Assembly: GCA_049513455.1 (NCBI GenBank) | Contig: JBEKWB010000033.1 | Location: 1 to 42,846, forward strand | Length of the DNA: 42,846 bases | Origin: Bog-473 sp049513455 | Lineage (GTDB): Bacteria > Actinomycetota > Acidimicrobiia > Acidimicrobiales > RAAP-2 | Direction: 5' to 3' | In this document: piece by piece, positions 1 through 8,363 of the stretch | Layout: every line of letters starts with the position of its first letter | How positions within the stretch are numbered: position 1 is the stretch's first letter | Program-made: the position numbers and the translations under genes | Notes under the pieces: generated by a model | Databases searched by the model: none | Told to the model about the DNA's origin: nothing | The model's input: only the letters and a program-made list of their open reading frames with translations

Positions 1-282
1 CGTGCTGCTCGCTCCCGTGCCCAGGTGGTCGAGGGCGAGCACGACACAACCGGCATCGGCGAGGTGCGCGGCCATGCTGTACGAGGTGTCGTCCCCGTCG
101 ACGTGGAGATCGAAGTAGTCGCCGGTGCAATTCCCCCCGGGCAGGCAGCACCACACGAGGGGCTGGGACCCCGCTGGGCTGGGATCGGAGGGAGCCAGGA
201 CCACGCCCCGCACGACGTGGTGGCCCGGCATGGGCACCACGTCGGACACGTCGACCTCGACGGGGGATCTCAGTCGACCCAT
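1..282 (-). CDS. alpha/beta hydrolase, N-terminal part (cut by left window edge)
   Basis: An open reading frame runs leftward from ATG at 282 off the window edge, giving 94 residues without a stop. The visible part has the start of an alpha/beta hydrolase fold: a strand ending in LPGGN near residue 50 (oxyanion-hole type turn after a beta strand), then VVLALDHLGTGAS near residues 80-92, the usual strand plus D-x-x-G-x-G/S turn before the nucleophile elbow. The catalytic Ser, Asp and His lie outside the window, so esterase, lipase or dehalogenase-like activity cannot be told apart. GAGGA lies just upstream of ATG 282; an in-frame ATG at 306 is an alternative start. It follows the GGDEF-EAL gene on the same strand after about 105 bases and may end that transcription unit. 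The fold call is fairly secure, the substrate is unknown. Confidence 0.7.
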   Translation of the reverse strand, partial: MGRLRSPVEVDVSDVVPMPGHHVVRGVVLAPSDPSPAGSQPLVWCCLPGGNCTGDYFDLHVDGDDTSYSMAAHLADAGCVVLALDHLGTGASST

Positions 283-387
283 CGGTCCTCGAAGACCGGT
301 TCGCATGCCGCAGAGGTCTGTTGCACCCGACACATAGTAGTTGCTAGGTCACGTCGTCCCGGACTCGAAGATCGAGGACACCGGGGG

Positions 388-3300
388 TCATCGCTCAGGG
401 ACGACGGCGGCCTCGGGGCCGGGGCCGTCCATCGGGACGGCGTGCTCGGCCGCGGACCGAGCGGCCAGGAAGTGCTCCACGGCGCCGGTCTCCAGCGGCC
501 GTCCGAAGAGGTAGCCCTGGCCGCTGTCGCAGTGTTCGCGCGCCAGCTGGGCGTACTGCCCGGTCGCTTCGATCCCCTCGGCCAGGGTTTCGAGACCGAG
601 GGTCTTGCCCAGTTGCACCAGGCTGCGGATCAGCACCCCGGCCTCGGGTGAGTCGGCCATGGACGAAATGAAGGAGCGGTCGATCTTGATGGAGTCGACG
701 GGGAACTGCTGGAGGTAGGCCAGCGAGGAGTAGCCCGTGCCGAAGTCGTCGATGGCCACCCGGACCCCCATCGCCTTCAGCGCCAGCAGTCGCCGCACCA
801 CGTCGGGCGTGTTCCGCATGATGGCCGTCTCGGTGAGCTCGACGATCAGCGAGCGGGGGTCGAGTCCTGAGACCCTGAGCGCGCTCGTGACGTCACGGAT
901 CAAGTCGTCGTTCTCGAGTTGTCGGGCCGAGATGTTCACGGAGATGTCGAGCTGGTACCCGAGCCCGTGCCAGCGTGCCCCCTGCCGGCAGGCCTCGGCG
1001 AGCACCCATCGCCCGACAGCGGCGATCAGGCCGGAAAGTTCGAGAATCGGGATGAAGTCGTCGGGCTGGACGACGCCCTTGGTGGGATGACGCCAGCGCA
1101 GCAGGGCCTCGACTCCGGTCGGCGCCCCGCTGGCCAGATTGAAGATCGGCTGGTACACCAAGAAGTACTGCTGGGCCGCCAGGGCTTCGCGCAGGTCCAT
1201 TTCCAGGAGGAGGCGATCCTGCACCACCGTGTGCATCTCCGGCCGGAACATCACGAAGCAGTCCTTGCCGGCGGCCTTGGCCCCGTAGAGCGCGATATCG
1301 GCATCGCGGAGCAGCTCGGTGGCCGACGATCGCGCCCCGGCTGCGATCCCGATGCTGGCCGTCAAGCTGAGTGGGCCACAAGGGGTGTCCTCCAACTCGA
1401 ACGGCTGGCGCAGGACCGACAACACGCGCTCAGCCACCAATTCGGGACCCGCGTCCATGGTCGAGCCGTCGACCAGGACGACGAATTCGTCACCCCCGAG
1501 GCGCCCCACGCTGTCGCTCTCGCGCATGATGCCGGCCAACCGGGCGGCTACCGCCTGAAGGAGTCGATCGCCGATCGCGTGGCCGAGCGTGTCGTTGACC
1601 TCCTTGAAGCCGTCGAGGTCGATGAACAGCGCAGCGACCGGGATATAGCTGCGCCGGGCCCGGGCGAGCATCTGTTCGGTGCGGTCGAGGATCAGGGCCC
1701 GGTTGGGCAGGCCGGTCAGCGTGTCGTGCACGGCCTGGAAGCGGATCTGCTCCACCAGGCGAGCGTTCGTGATCGCTATGGAGGCTTGGGCGGCCAGGCC
1801 CTTGAGGCGATCGGCGATCCGCGGCGTGATGGCCAGCCGATCGGGATCGGCCGTCACGCCGGCCATGACCGCACCGATGATCTTGCCGGACACGAATATC
1901 GGGGCCGAGATGGTCCGCACGACGCCGGTGGCGGGCCACGACGAACGGGTGAGACCCATTTCCTGCACCTGGTCGGTCGGCACCCCGTGGTAGGGCTGCG
2001 CGCTGATCTCCGCGGTCATCTCGTCGGAGAAGCCGTGGCACGCCGCCAGGCGGAATCTGATGTCGCCGGTCGCCTGCCAGTCCCCGTCGTCGAGGAAGAC
2101 GGCGGCGCAGTCGCATTCGATCACGACGTGCACGGCGCGAGCCACCTTGGCGGCCATCTCGGAGGGGCTGACGAGCTCGGACAACGACGTGGACAGTTCG
2201 AGAAGCGTCTGCGCCGTCTTGGCCTGGTGTCGCGCCTGGTCCATCGCATCCGCGGCATCGAGGGTGGCGGCCGCCAACCGGCCGTACGTCATGAGGGCGT
2301 TCTGTGACTGCGAGTTGAACAGGCCCCCCTGTTCGCCGATGGCGAGGACCCCGTAACGGCGACGGGCCGAGACGACCTCGACGGCGGTCGCCTTCCCGGG
2401 AACCGAACCGGCCAGGAGGTCGGCGGCCATGACCTCGGCCTCGGCTTCAGTCAGCCCCTCGGAATAGATCTTTCGGGGGCTCCCCTCCCGTGGCTCGAGC
2501 GCGAGGAGCGCGCCGGTGGCGCCGACGGACCGCATGGAGGACGCGACGATCCCCTGGAGGACATCCTCGTAACGCTCGTTGGAGGCGAGGTCGGTGACCA
2601 TGCCCTGCAACTGCTCGAGCCGGGCCTCGAGAACCTGGGTGCGCATCTCGAGGTACTCGACCCTCGATTGGGCGGGATCGACCTCGTCCCAGCGGATCCG
2701 GAACAAGCAGGTGTCGTCCCCCCTGCACTGGCATGCCTCTTCGATGACATCGGCCTGCGGGAGGCCGAAGAACAGGGGGAGCAATGCGTACTGGCCGGCT
2801 GAGAACTCGCAGTACTCCGGATAGGGGGCGAATCCGTCGACGAAGTGCTCGCGAACGGTCCATTCATTCGGCGCCACCTCGGTGGTCTCGTACCGCCGGA
2901 TCGGCACCATGGCGTTGGTTCCCGTCCTGGTGGCCAGGACTTTTCCGGGGGACCCGAGGGCCTGGATCGTCCCGCTGATCTCGGTGTGCACGACGACGGT
3001 GACGATCTCGACCAGGTTCGCCCGTTTGCCGAACTGGTGGCCCAGCTCGATCTTCGCCTCCTGGAGCAGGCGCCTGAACTGGGCGTAGGAGTTCCATGTG
3101 GAGGACTGGCTGAGGTCGGCGATACTGCGCCGCTCACCCGCTCTGGCCAGGATGTTGGCGACGTCATCGGCGGAGAGCCGTCCCAACAGTGACTCCATGA
3201 GCATCGTCGTGTAGAGACCTGAAATGTGGTGCTCCACCACAGGGTCCACGTCGGCACACATCGTCACCAGCTTCACCAGCGACCCACTCCGGACGGCCAA
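388..3300 (-). CDS. V4R-GAF-GAF-GGDEF-EAL cyclic-di-GMP signalling protein
   Basis: Predicted cytoplasmic protein of up to 970 residues that could make and break cyclic-di-GMP. N-terminal residues 1-205 resemble a heme-NO-binding/V4R sensor ending in a Cys-rich strand (EEACQC...DTCLFRIRW, about 187-204). Then comes a short coiled linker, a GAF-like region (about 245-345), a second GAF domain (365-515), GGDEF (525-685) and EAL (695-945). The GGDEF core RLGGDEF at 600-606 is intact, and an inhibitory site RESD sits five residues before it. The EAL domain keeps E731, N789, E821, D851, D852, K872, E908 and Q928, so both activities look possible. No membrane segment is seen. The first possible start is TTG at 3300 with GGGGAGGGG directly against it; GTG 3276 or ATG 3261 are alternatives. 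The Cys residues suggest a metal, redox or small-molecule input, which is inference. Confidence 0.9.
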   Translation of the reverse strand: MAVRSGSLVKLVTMCADVDPVVEHHISGLYTTMLMESLLGRLSADDVANILARAGERRSIADLSQSSTWNSYAQFRRLLQEAKIELGHQFGKRANLVEIVTVVVHTEISGTIQALGSPGKVLATRTGTNAMVPIRRYETTEVAPNEWTVREHFVDGFAPYPEYCEFSAGQYALLPLFFGLPQADVIEEACQCRGDDTCLFRIRWDEVDPAQSRVEYLEMRTQVLEARLEQLQGMVTDLASNERYEDVLQGIVASSMRSVGATGALLALEPREGSPRKIYSEGLTEAEAEVMAADLLAGSVPGKATAVEVVSARRRYGVLAIGEQGGLFNSQSQNALMTYGRLAAATLDAADAMDQARHQAKTAQTLLELSTSLSELVSPSEMAAKVARAVHVVIECDCAAVFLDDGDWQATGDIRFRLAACHGFSDEMTAEISAQPYHGVPTDQVQEMGLTRSSWPATGVVRTISAPIFVSGKIIGAVMAGVTADPDRLAITPRIADRLKGLAAQASIAITNARLVEQIRFQAVHDTLTGLPNRALILDRTEQMLARARRSYIPVAALFIDLDGFKEVNDTLGHAIGDRLLQAVAARLAGIMRESDSVGRLGGDEFVVLVDGSTMDAGPELVAERVLSVLRQPFELEDTPCGPLSLTASIGIAAGARSSATELLRDADIALYGAKAAGKDCFVMFRPEMHTVVQDRLLLEMDLREALAAQQYFLVYQPIFNLASGAPTGVEALLRWRHPTKGVVQPDDFIPILELSGLIAAVGRWVLAEACRQGARWHGLGYQLDISVNISARQLENDDLIRDVTSALRVSGLDPRSLIVELTETAIMRNTPDVVRRLLALKAMGVRVAIDDFGTGYSSLAYLQQFPVDSIKIDRSFISSMADSPEAGVLIRSLVQLGKTLGLETLAEGIEATGQYAQLAREHCDSGQGYLFGRPLETGAVEHFLAARSAAEHAVPMDGPGPEAAVVPER

Positions 3301-3367
3301 CCCCTCCCCAAGTTCGCCCCAATTCGCCTGATGTCCCAGGTCGGCCCGTGTGGCACCTCCCCGGGGC

Positions 3368-4726
3368 CTACCGTGCGGGGATCGGTTGCAGCGGGTTGTG
3401 CCTGGCCATGGCCGATCCAGCGGGACCGAGAAGGGCCCGTTGTCGCTCGAGACGCCGGTGGAACAGACGGATCAGGGTGGCATCGGGCCGGGAATCGGCC
3501 CCGATCACGAAGCGCTCCAGCTCGCGTTCGGACTCGGCCCAGCTGGGCGGGCGATGCCCGATGACCGCGGCCACGTCGTCGAGGTCACGTTCTGCGAGGG
3601 CGGCACCGATCTCGTCGACGCGCTGAAGGTGCCGGGCCAGCCGGAAAGCGGTGCGCAGCTGATAGGCGCTGCGTTCGTCGCTCGCTTCCATGGCGCGGAG
3701 GCTGTCCACCAGATGCCGGTGCGCCACGGCGGCGGGTGACGGTGAGGGGTCGGGGAGGTCGACCGTCTCGAGCTCGATCCCCACGAAATCCGCCAGGGCT
3801 TCGACCGCGTAGAGATTGGACTCGCTGCACCATTGCATGTAGGTCATCAGGTCGCTGTCCGGCGTCGGTTCGACCAGGCCGCGGTGGTAGGCGAGCTGCG
3901 TGGTGATGGTGAACGCGAAGTGCTGGTACGCGATGGCCGCCAGGTCGACTTCGTCACCGGTGAGGTCCTCGTAGCGACGGTAGAGGTCGTCGAGAGGCCC
4001 GTAGTCGATCACCGTGCCCCGCATCCGTAGCCCCGCCAGGTCCATCATCGGATCGCCGACGTGCGCGAGCTCGAGATCGAGAAGGGCGGAGATCCGTCCC
4101 GCGCGATGATGGAACTGGCCGGAATCCCACACGACGACAGAGGGCCTGACCCGATGACGCGGAGGATTGCGTGCCAGCCAGCCCAGGCAGAACTCCATGA
4201 ACGGGTCGGGCCGCACCTTCTGCACCCGGTAGGCGCGCTCGTAGGCCCGGATGCCCGTGCGCGCGGCGTCGGACGGTCGGGCGGGGAGCTCGGCGCCCGC
4301 GTCGACGAACGGGCCGACGTCGAGATGGTGCATCCGGGCCAGGATCCCGACGTAGTCCTCCATCACCGATCGGCGCTCGTCCTCACTCGAGCCGCTGAAT
4401 TCGGTACTCCCCGGAACCCGGTCCATGACGATGGCGGGCGGGTCGCGGAGGTACCCGTGTACCTGCGGCACGGGGATCCCCATCGAACCAAGAAGCTCCT
4501 GCATGCGGCGTTCGTGCTCAAGGGGGAAGATCGGGCGCATGTCGGTCCGGGCGCCGCGGACGTAGAGCTCGTGGAGCTGACCGTCCCGACGCAGGTCGAC
4601 GTACCACGCCGGGCGCCAACGGGCCTGGCGTCGAATCGCCACCACCTCACCACCGAGGTCCGCCCGCAGCTGGTCGATCACTTTTCGCGTCGCACGCTCC
4701 CCGTCGGCGGCGGCGAGGTCCGTCAC
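3368..4726 (-). CDS. APH-fold phosphotransferase family protein, altered active site
   Basis: Member of the aminoglycoside phosphotransferase/choline kinase-like fold, 452 residues, longer than the usual 300-350. The N-lobe spans about 1-110 with a hinge near IVMDRVPGS (99-107). The DxE-type metal motif is clear as LLDLELAHVGDPMMDLA (215-231, D217). The Brenner motif, normally HGDxxxxN, reads VWDSGQFH at 199-206: the catalytic Asp (D201) remains, but the preceding His and the following Asn are replaced. Proteins of this type often sit beside acyl-CoA dehydrogenases in actinobacteria and their substrate is usually unknown; antibiotic resistance should not be assumed. GTG at 4726 overlaps the TGA of the upstream luciferase-like gene (GTGA, 4 bp), so translation is probably coupled. 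Family call is confident, phosphotransfer activity is not. Confidence 0.85.
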   Translation of the reverse strand: MTDLAAADGERATRKVIDQLRADLGGEVVAIRRQARWRPAWYVDLRRDGQLHELYVRGARTDMRPIFPLEHERRMQELLGSMGIPVPQVHGYLRDPPAIVMDRVPGSTEFSGSSEDERRSVMEDYVGILARMHHLDVGPFVDAGAELPARPSDAARTGIRAYERAYRVQKVRPDPFMEFCLGWLARNPPRHRVRPSVVVWDSGQFHHRAGRISALLDLELAHVGDPMMDLAGLRMRGTVIDYGPLDDLYRRYEDLTGDEVDLAAIAYQHFAFTITTQLAYHRGLVEPTPDSDLMTYMQWCSESNLYAVEALADFVGIELETVDLPDPSPSPAAVAHRHLVDSLRAMEASDERSAYQLRTAFRLARHLQRVDEIGAALAERDLDDVAAVIGHRPPSWAESERELERFVIGADSRPDATLIRLFHRRLERQRALLGPAGSAMARHNPLQPIPAR

Positions 4727-5847
4727 GGTAGCGAGACCGCGGGAGCCTTCCCCGGGTCGAAGGCCGGCATGACTTCCCGGGCGAACAGTGCCATGCGCCG
4801 CTTGATTTCAGGAACGGGGGCGGGAGCGGCGTCGAGGCCGAAGATGACGCAGAGGTTCGCGTAGCCCATTCGCTCGAGGGCGCGGATGCCGCTCACCACC
4901 CGCTCGACGTCTCCTGCGATCCACCGGTCGTCCCAGTCGGCATCCGCGGCGTAGTGGTCAACCGTCCGCCCGTGCCAACCGCGCTCCCAGTACTCGTAAC
5001 CCTCGGCAATCGACCCGTCCACCTGGCGCGGCGTCAGACTGGGATCGACGGAAAGCGAGGTGACGGGGGGTGCGTTGTCGACGTACGTCCGGGCCTGCGC
5101 ATCGGTCGGTGCCAACCAGACATAGCGACAGGCCACGAGATCGCCATCGGGGGCGTGCCCGCGTTCTTTGGCGGCCTCACGCCAGGCTTGCGCCAACTGG
5201 GCGATGGATCCGGTGGTACCGGTCGGATCCACAATGAAGGGGATGCCCATCCTCGCGTAGTGGACGATGCTCGCCGGGCTGATCGACGCGTAGTGAATCG
5301 GCGGGTGCGGTCGCTGGAGCGGTTTGGGCTGTAGCTGTACTCCGCGGAATTGGAAGAAGCGGCCCTCGAAGTCGATCGGGCCTTCTGCCGTCCACAGCCG
5401 CTTCATGATCTCGATGGATTCGTCGGTGCGCGCCCTCGCCTCGCTCAGGGGTATTCCAAATGCGTTGAACTCGATCGACTGGTAACCCCGGCCCACGCCG
5501 AGCTCGAGCCGACCTCCGGAGAGGACGTCGATGAGGGCGGTGTCCTCAGCCGCCCGGATCGGATGGTGCAGCGGGAGCGTGACCACTGCGGTGCCGAGTC
5601 GAATTCTCTCGGTACGGGCCGCGGCGTGTGCCAGCAGGGACATGGTGTTGGGGAGAAAGCCGTATTGGGTGAAGTGGTGTTCACGCACCCAACACGTGCC
5701 ATACCCCAACTCGTCGGCGTATTCGATCAGCTCGAGCTCGTCCTGAATCGCCTTGGCCGGGCTCGTATTGAAGCCCGGCCCTTCGGTTACGGCTCCCCCG
5801 ACCTTCGCGTCGGCCAGCATGAACGCGTGAAATGTCGAGAACTTCAT
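4723..5847 (-). CDS. luciferase-like (LLM) flavin/F420-dependent oxidoreductase
   Basis: 374-residue TIM-barrel oxidoreductase of the bacterial luciferase superfamily. Diagnostic stretches are CWVREHHFTQYGF near residues 51-63, TERIRLGTAVVTLPLHHPIRAAED (strand plus helix lining the flavin site) and VLSGGRLELGVGRGYQ (phosphate-binding turn). Such enzymes use FMN or F420 and act as monooxygenases or dehydrogenases on small organic substrates; the sequence alone does not decide which. It is the third gene of a minus-strand run, 21 bases after the VOC gene, and its stop overlaps the start of the APH-like gene, which argues for one operon. ATG at 5847 is the only sensible start. It is one of four LLM genes in the window, and the right-edge one shares the same EHHF sub-type. 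Confidence 0.92.
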   Translation of the reverse strand: MKFSTFHAFMLADAKVGGAVTEGPGFNTSPAKAIQDELELIEYADELGYGTCWVREHHFTQYGFLPNTMSLLAHAAARTERIRLGTAVVTLPLHHPIRAAEDTALIDVLSGGRLELGVGRGYQSIEFNAFGIPLSEARARTDESIEIMKRLWTAEGPIDFEGRFFQFRGVQLQPKPLQRPHPPIHYASISPASIVHYARMGIPFIVDPTGTTGSIAQLAQAWREAAKERGHAPDGDLVACRYVWLAPTDAQARTYVDNAPPVTSLSVDPSLTPRQVDGSIAEGYEYWERGWHGRTVDHYAADADWDDRWIAGDVERVVSGIRALERMGYANLCVIFGLDAAPAPVPEIKRRMALFAREVMPAFDPGKAPAVSLP

Positions 5848-5868
5848 GGTGTGCCCCGGCGACGCACT

Positions 5869-6300
5869 TCAAGAGACCCTTCCGACGGGGCTCTCGTCGT
5901 AGCAGATGAATTCCACAAGGTTCTCGTCGGGATCACGCAGGTAGACGCTGACGCCGGCGGCGGTCCCCTCGTGGCGGCCTCCGATGCGATCGACCGGACC
6001 GTGAATCGGCGTCACCCCGGCCGCAGCGAGCAACTCGTGCAGCGCGGCCAGCCCGCCCTCCCACACGAGGCACACGTCACCACAGCCGGGGACGGCGCGG
6101 GGTCCTCGCAGATCGGCGATGAAGCCCTGCGGGTGGACATTGATCTTGTTGTTCCCGCAGGCGATGGAGAAGATCGGATACCGGCCGGCCCGCCATTCCG
6201 CTTCGTCCGTACTGGCGAACCCCAGGCGTTTGTAGAAATCCAAGAATCGCTCTCCGTCCGCGGTGGGAAGGGCGATGTGGTCGATTCCGGCTATGGGCAT
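5869..6300 (-). CDS. VOC (glyoxalase/dioxygenase fold) family protein
   Basis: A 143-residue protein of the vicinal oxygen chelate fold. ATG at 6300 is chosen because GAGGTG precedes it at good spacing and the first strand MPIAGIDHIALPT starts there, as is typical; a longer frame upstream has no family resemblance. It holds two beta-alpha-beta-beta-beta units: GIDHIALPTADGERFLDFY with the first metal-ligand His, and near the C-terminus VSVYLRDPDENLVEFICYD with the Glu expected as last ligand. The family covers glyoxalases, extradiol dioxygenases, epimerases and resistance proteins, so the reaction is not assigned. It lies 31 bases after the dimeric-barrel gene and 21 bases before the LLM gene on the same strand, probably in one operon. 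Confidence 0.88.
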   Translation of the reverse strand: MPIAGIDHIALPTADGERFLDFYKRLGFASTDEAEWRAGRYPIFSIACGNNKINVHPQGFIADLRGPRAVPGCGDVCLVWEGGLAALHELLAAAGVTPIHGPVDRIGGRHEGTAAGVSVYLRDPDENLVEFICYDESPVGRVS

Positions 6301-6331
6301 GGCGCACCTCGGCGGGGTAGGGAACGTGTTG

Positions 6332-7171
6332 TCACCGAAGCTCGGACACGTACATATCCGTTCCGGGCACGGTAGGGATGAAGCCGGCGGAAAGGCGTAA
6401 CTCGCCCGATCCGCTGGCGGCCAACCGATCGTGCAGCGCCTCGAGGTTTTCGGCGAAGCCCTCGCGAGGATCACGATCCAGAAACCACAAGAGGCACACC
6501 CGGCGCCCGATCTCCTGGGGATCGGCGACGGCCGAGGCCGCGCCACCCTGAATGAGGCCCTGGCTGAAGGGGACCGGGACGAAGGCCAGGCACGCCGCGG
6601 CGTCACTGCCGGCGAGCGTCTCGGCCACCGCGCCCTCGTTGAGCCAACGGGTCAGCTCTGCGAACTCTGCCACGGAGTCGGCGTCGATGACCTCGGTGTA
6701 GAGCCCCGCGAACGGGTGGGCGAGGCAGGTTTCGGCGCGCAGAGGGCCTTGGTCCCTGAGGAACGCTCCAAAGAAGCGGTGAAACGCCGTGTACGTGTGT
6801 GTGCGCTCGACGAATCCCCGGCCCCTGGGGGCCAACGAGTCCGCCATGGCGTGGAATCCCCAGCGCTCGGCTGCTTCCTCCTGCCCCTTGGTGATCCAGT
6901 AGAGCGAGATGTAACAGCCCGAGTCGGGCGGATCGGCAAGGGGCGAGGCGAGCGAGGGCCGTTGCGACCGCAGGTCGCGTGTGGCCACGAACCGGCGGCC
7001 TGAGAAGATCCAAGGGCCAGCCATGGCGCCGGAATAGAAATGGTCGTCTTCGTACCACCGGTTGTAGGCCGACTCGAAACCCGCGTGCGGCTCCACGAGC
7101 GTGATGAGAGCGCCGCCGACGCGCACCTCGTTGGGTAGGTGGTGTGCGATCTCCACATAGGGATCCGTCAT
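6332..7171 (-). CDS. hypothetical protein, possible dimeric alpha/beta-barrel (EthD-like) fold
   Basis: 279 residues from ATG 7171, preceded by GGAAGGAA about 6 bases upstream; an upstream extension is basic and lacks homology-like texture. I do not recognise a characterised family. The pattern of an early strand (GGALITLVEPH), a helix with NRWYEDDHFYSGAM and a strand with SGRRFVA recalls the EthD/stress-responsive dimeric alpha-beta barrel, where an Asp-His pair lies in the helix. A weaker second half ends in strands such as SAGFIPTVPGTDMYVSELR. It is the first gene of the minus-strand run with VOC, LLM and APH-like genes, so a role in breakdown or handling of the same small molecule is likely. 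No signal peptide or membrane segment is seen. Confidence 0.65.
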   Translation of the reverse strand: MTDPYVEIAHHLPNEVRVGGALITLVEPHAGFESAYNRWYEDDHFYSGAMAGPWIFSGRRFVATRDLRSQRPSLASPLADPPDSGCYISLYWITKGQEEAAERWGFHAMADSLAPRGRGFVERTHTYTAFHRFFGAFLRDQGPLRAETCLAHPFAGLYTEVIDADSVAEFAELTRWLNEGAVAETLAGSDAAACLAFVPVPFSQGLIQGGAASAVADPQEIGRRVCLLWFLDRDPREGFAENLEALHDRLAASGSGELRLSAGFIPTVPGTDMYVSELR

Positions 7172-7397
7172 TATCCGTTCCTTCCGTGTGCATTCACTGG
7201 TGGTCGAGGCGCGCCGCCGGCGTCCGACCACCACCCTCCCGTCGTGCGGCCCGGCCCAGGCTGCTCGGAGCGCGTCAGTCTGTCAATTGGAGAGGTCGGT
7301 GGGGAGGTCCGTCACCTCAACGCTCCCGGGACAGGCGACTATCGTGGACTGTGCCGGGGACCCTGCCGGTAGCACGTGAGGATGGCGGAGGAGTTCC

Positions 7398-8324
7398 TTG
7401 AAGGCCGAGACCACAGAGTTTTCCGTCGGCTTCGTCTGCCAGCCCGAGCGCTCCCTCGTCCAGACCTTCGAGGCCCTTCCCGTGGATTCCCTGTGGGTCG
7501 GCGGCCACGTGGCGTCCACCAATCCCAGCCCCGAGGCCATGGTCCAACTGGCGCGACTGGCTGCGCTGACGTCCCGCGTCCGGGTCGGGACGTCCATACT
7601 CCTCCTCCCGCTCTACCCGCCCGCCATCGTGGCCAAGCAGGTTGCCGACCTCGACCGGGCGACGGGTGGCCGGGTGACGCTCGGAGTGGGGGTGGGAGGC
7701 GAGTATCCGCAGGAGTTCCGGGCGTGTCAGATACCTCTCTCAGAGCGCGGAGCCCGCACCGATGAGGCAATCCCGCTTCTGCGGCGGCTATGGAGTGGTG
7801 AGGAGCAGTCCCATACGGGCCGGTACTACTCCATGGAGGAGGTCCGCATCCATCCGGCGCCGGTGCAGCCCAATGGCCCACCGATCGTCGTGGCGGGGCG
7901 CAAGGAACGGGCCATGCAGCGGGCGGTCGCGCTGGGCGACGGGTGGATGCCGTATCTCTACTCGGCCCGCCGGTACGCGGATTCCGTTGAGACCATTCGG
8001 CGTCTGGCGGACGAGGCCGGTCGGGATCTTTTGGACTTTGAATGGTTTGCCTTCGTCTTCGTCAACGTGCATGACGACGCGGAGTTGGCGAAAGAAGAGG
8101 CGGCCGAGTTCCTGGGTGGGAACTACCGCCAGGATTTCCACAGCATGCTGGCCCGTATCGCGGTCGCCGGGTCCCCCGACGATGTCGTCTCCGGACTGGC
8201 CGAGTTCGTACGGGCCGGTGCCACCCACCTGGTCTTCACACCGGCAACCCGCTCCCGGTCCCAAGCCGTGGCACTCCGGATCGTGAACGAGATCGTCCCT
8301 CGGGTCCGGGCCGCCCTGCGGTGA
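7398..8324 (+). CDS. luciferase-like (LLM) flavin/F420-dependent oxidoreductase
   Basis: 308-residue single-domain LLM protein. Typical elements are a first strand EFSVGFVCQPE, SRVRVGTSILLLPLYPPAIVAKQVADLDRATGG in the N-terminal third, GRVTLGVGVGGEYPQEF (flavin phosphate loop), and a late segment VAGRKERAMQRAVALGDGWMPYLYS, as seen in F420-dependent members. The start is TTG at 7398: GGAGGAG lies 4 bases upstream and no in-frame ATG is near, so the rare start codon is well supported. It is divergent from the dimeric-barrel gene across 226 bases and is followed 39 bases later by a DHA2 efflux pump, perhaps co-transcribed. Cofactor (FMN or F420) and substrate are not decided by the sequence. Confidence 0.9.
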   Translation: MKAETTEFSVGFVCQPERSLVQTFEALPVDSLWVGGHVASTNPSPEAMVQLARLAALTSRVRVGTSILLLPLYPPAIVAKQVADLDRATGGRVTLGVGVGGEYPQEFRACQIPLSERGARTDEAIPLLRRLWSGEEQSHTGRYYSMEEVRIHPAPVQPNGPPIVVAGRKERAMQRAVALGDGWMPYLYSARRYADSVETIRRLADEAGRDLLDFEWFAFVFVNVHDDAELAKEEAAEFLGGNYRQDFHSMLARIAVAGSPDDVVSGLAEFVRAGATHLVFTPATRSRSQAVALRIVNEIVPRVRAALR

Positions 8325-8363
8325 GGTGCGCAGGATCGGACGGGAGTGCGGGCGCGGGCGTGC

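Noticed and set aside
25..651. Long plus-strand open frame at the left edge
   Set aside because: It lies opposite the alpha/beta hydrolase and the EAL domain gene, and its sequence is Gly/Arg/His-rich with no family pattern. It is a by-product of high GC content.
919..2307. 462-codon plus-strand open frame inside the GGDEF-EAL gene
   Set aside because: It is fully antisense to a protein with intact GGDEF and EAL motifs, and its translation shows no recognisable motif.
3368..4726. Aminoglycoside resistance gene
   Set aside because: The fold is APH-like, but the Brenner motif is altered and the neighbours are catabolic genes; there is no evidence for antibiotic phosphorylation.
6301..6606. 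N-terminal extension of the VOC gene to 6606
   Set aside because: It would overlap the dimeric-barrel gene and is Arg/Pro/Ser-rich; ATG 6300 has a good ribosome binding site and the expected family start.
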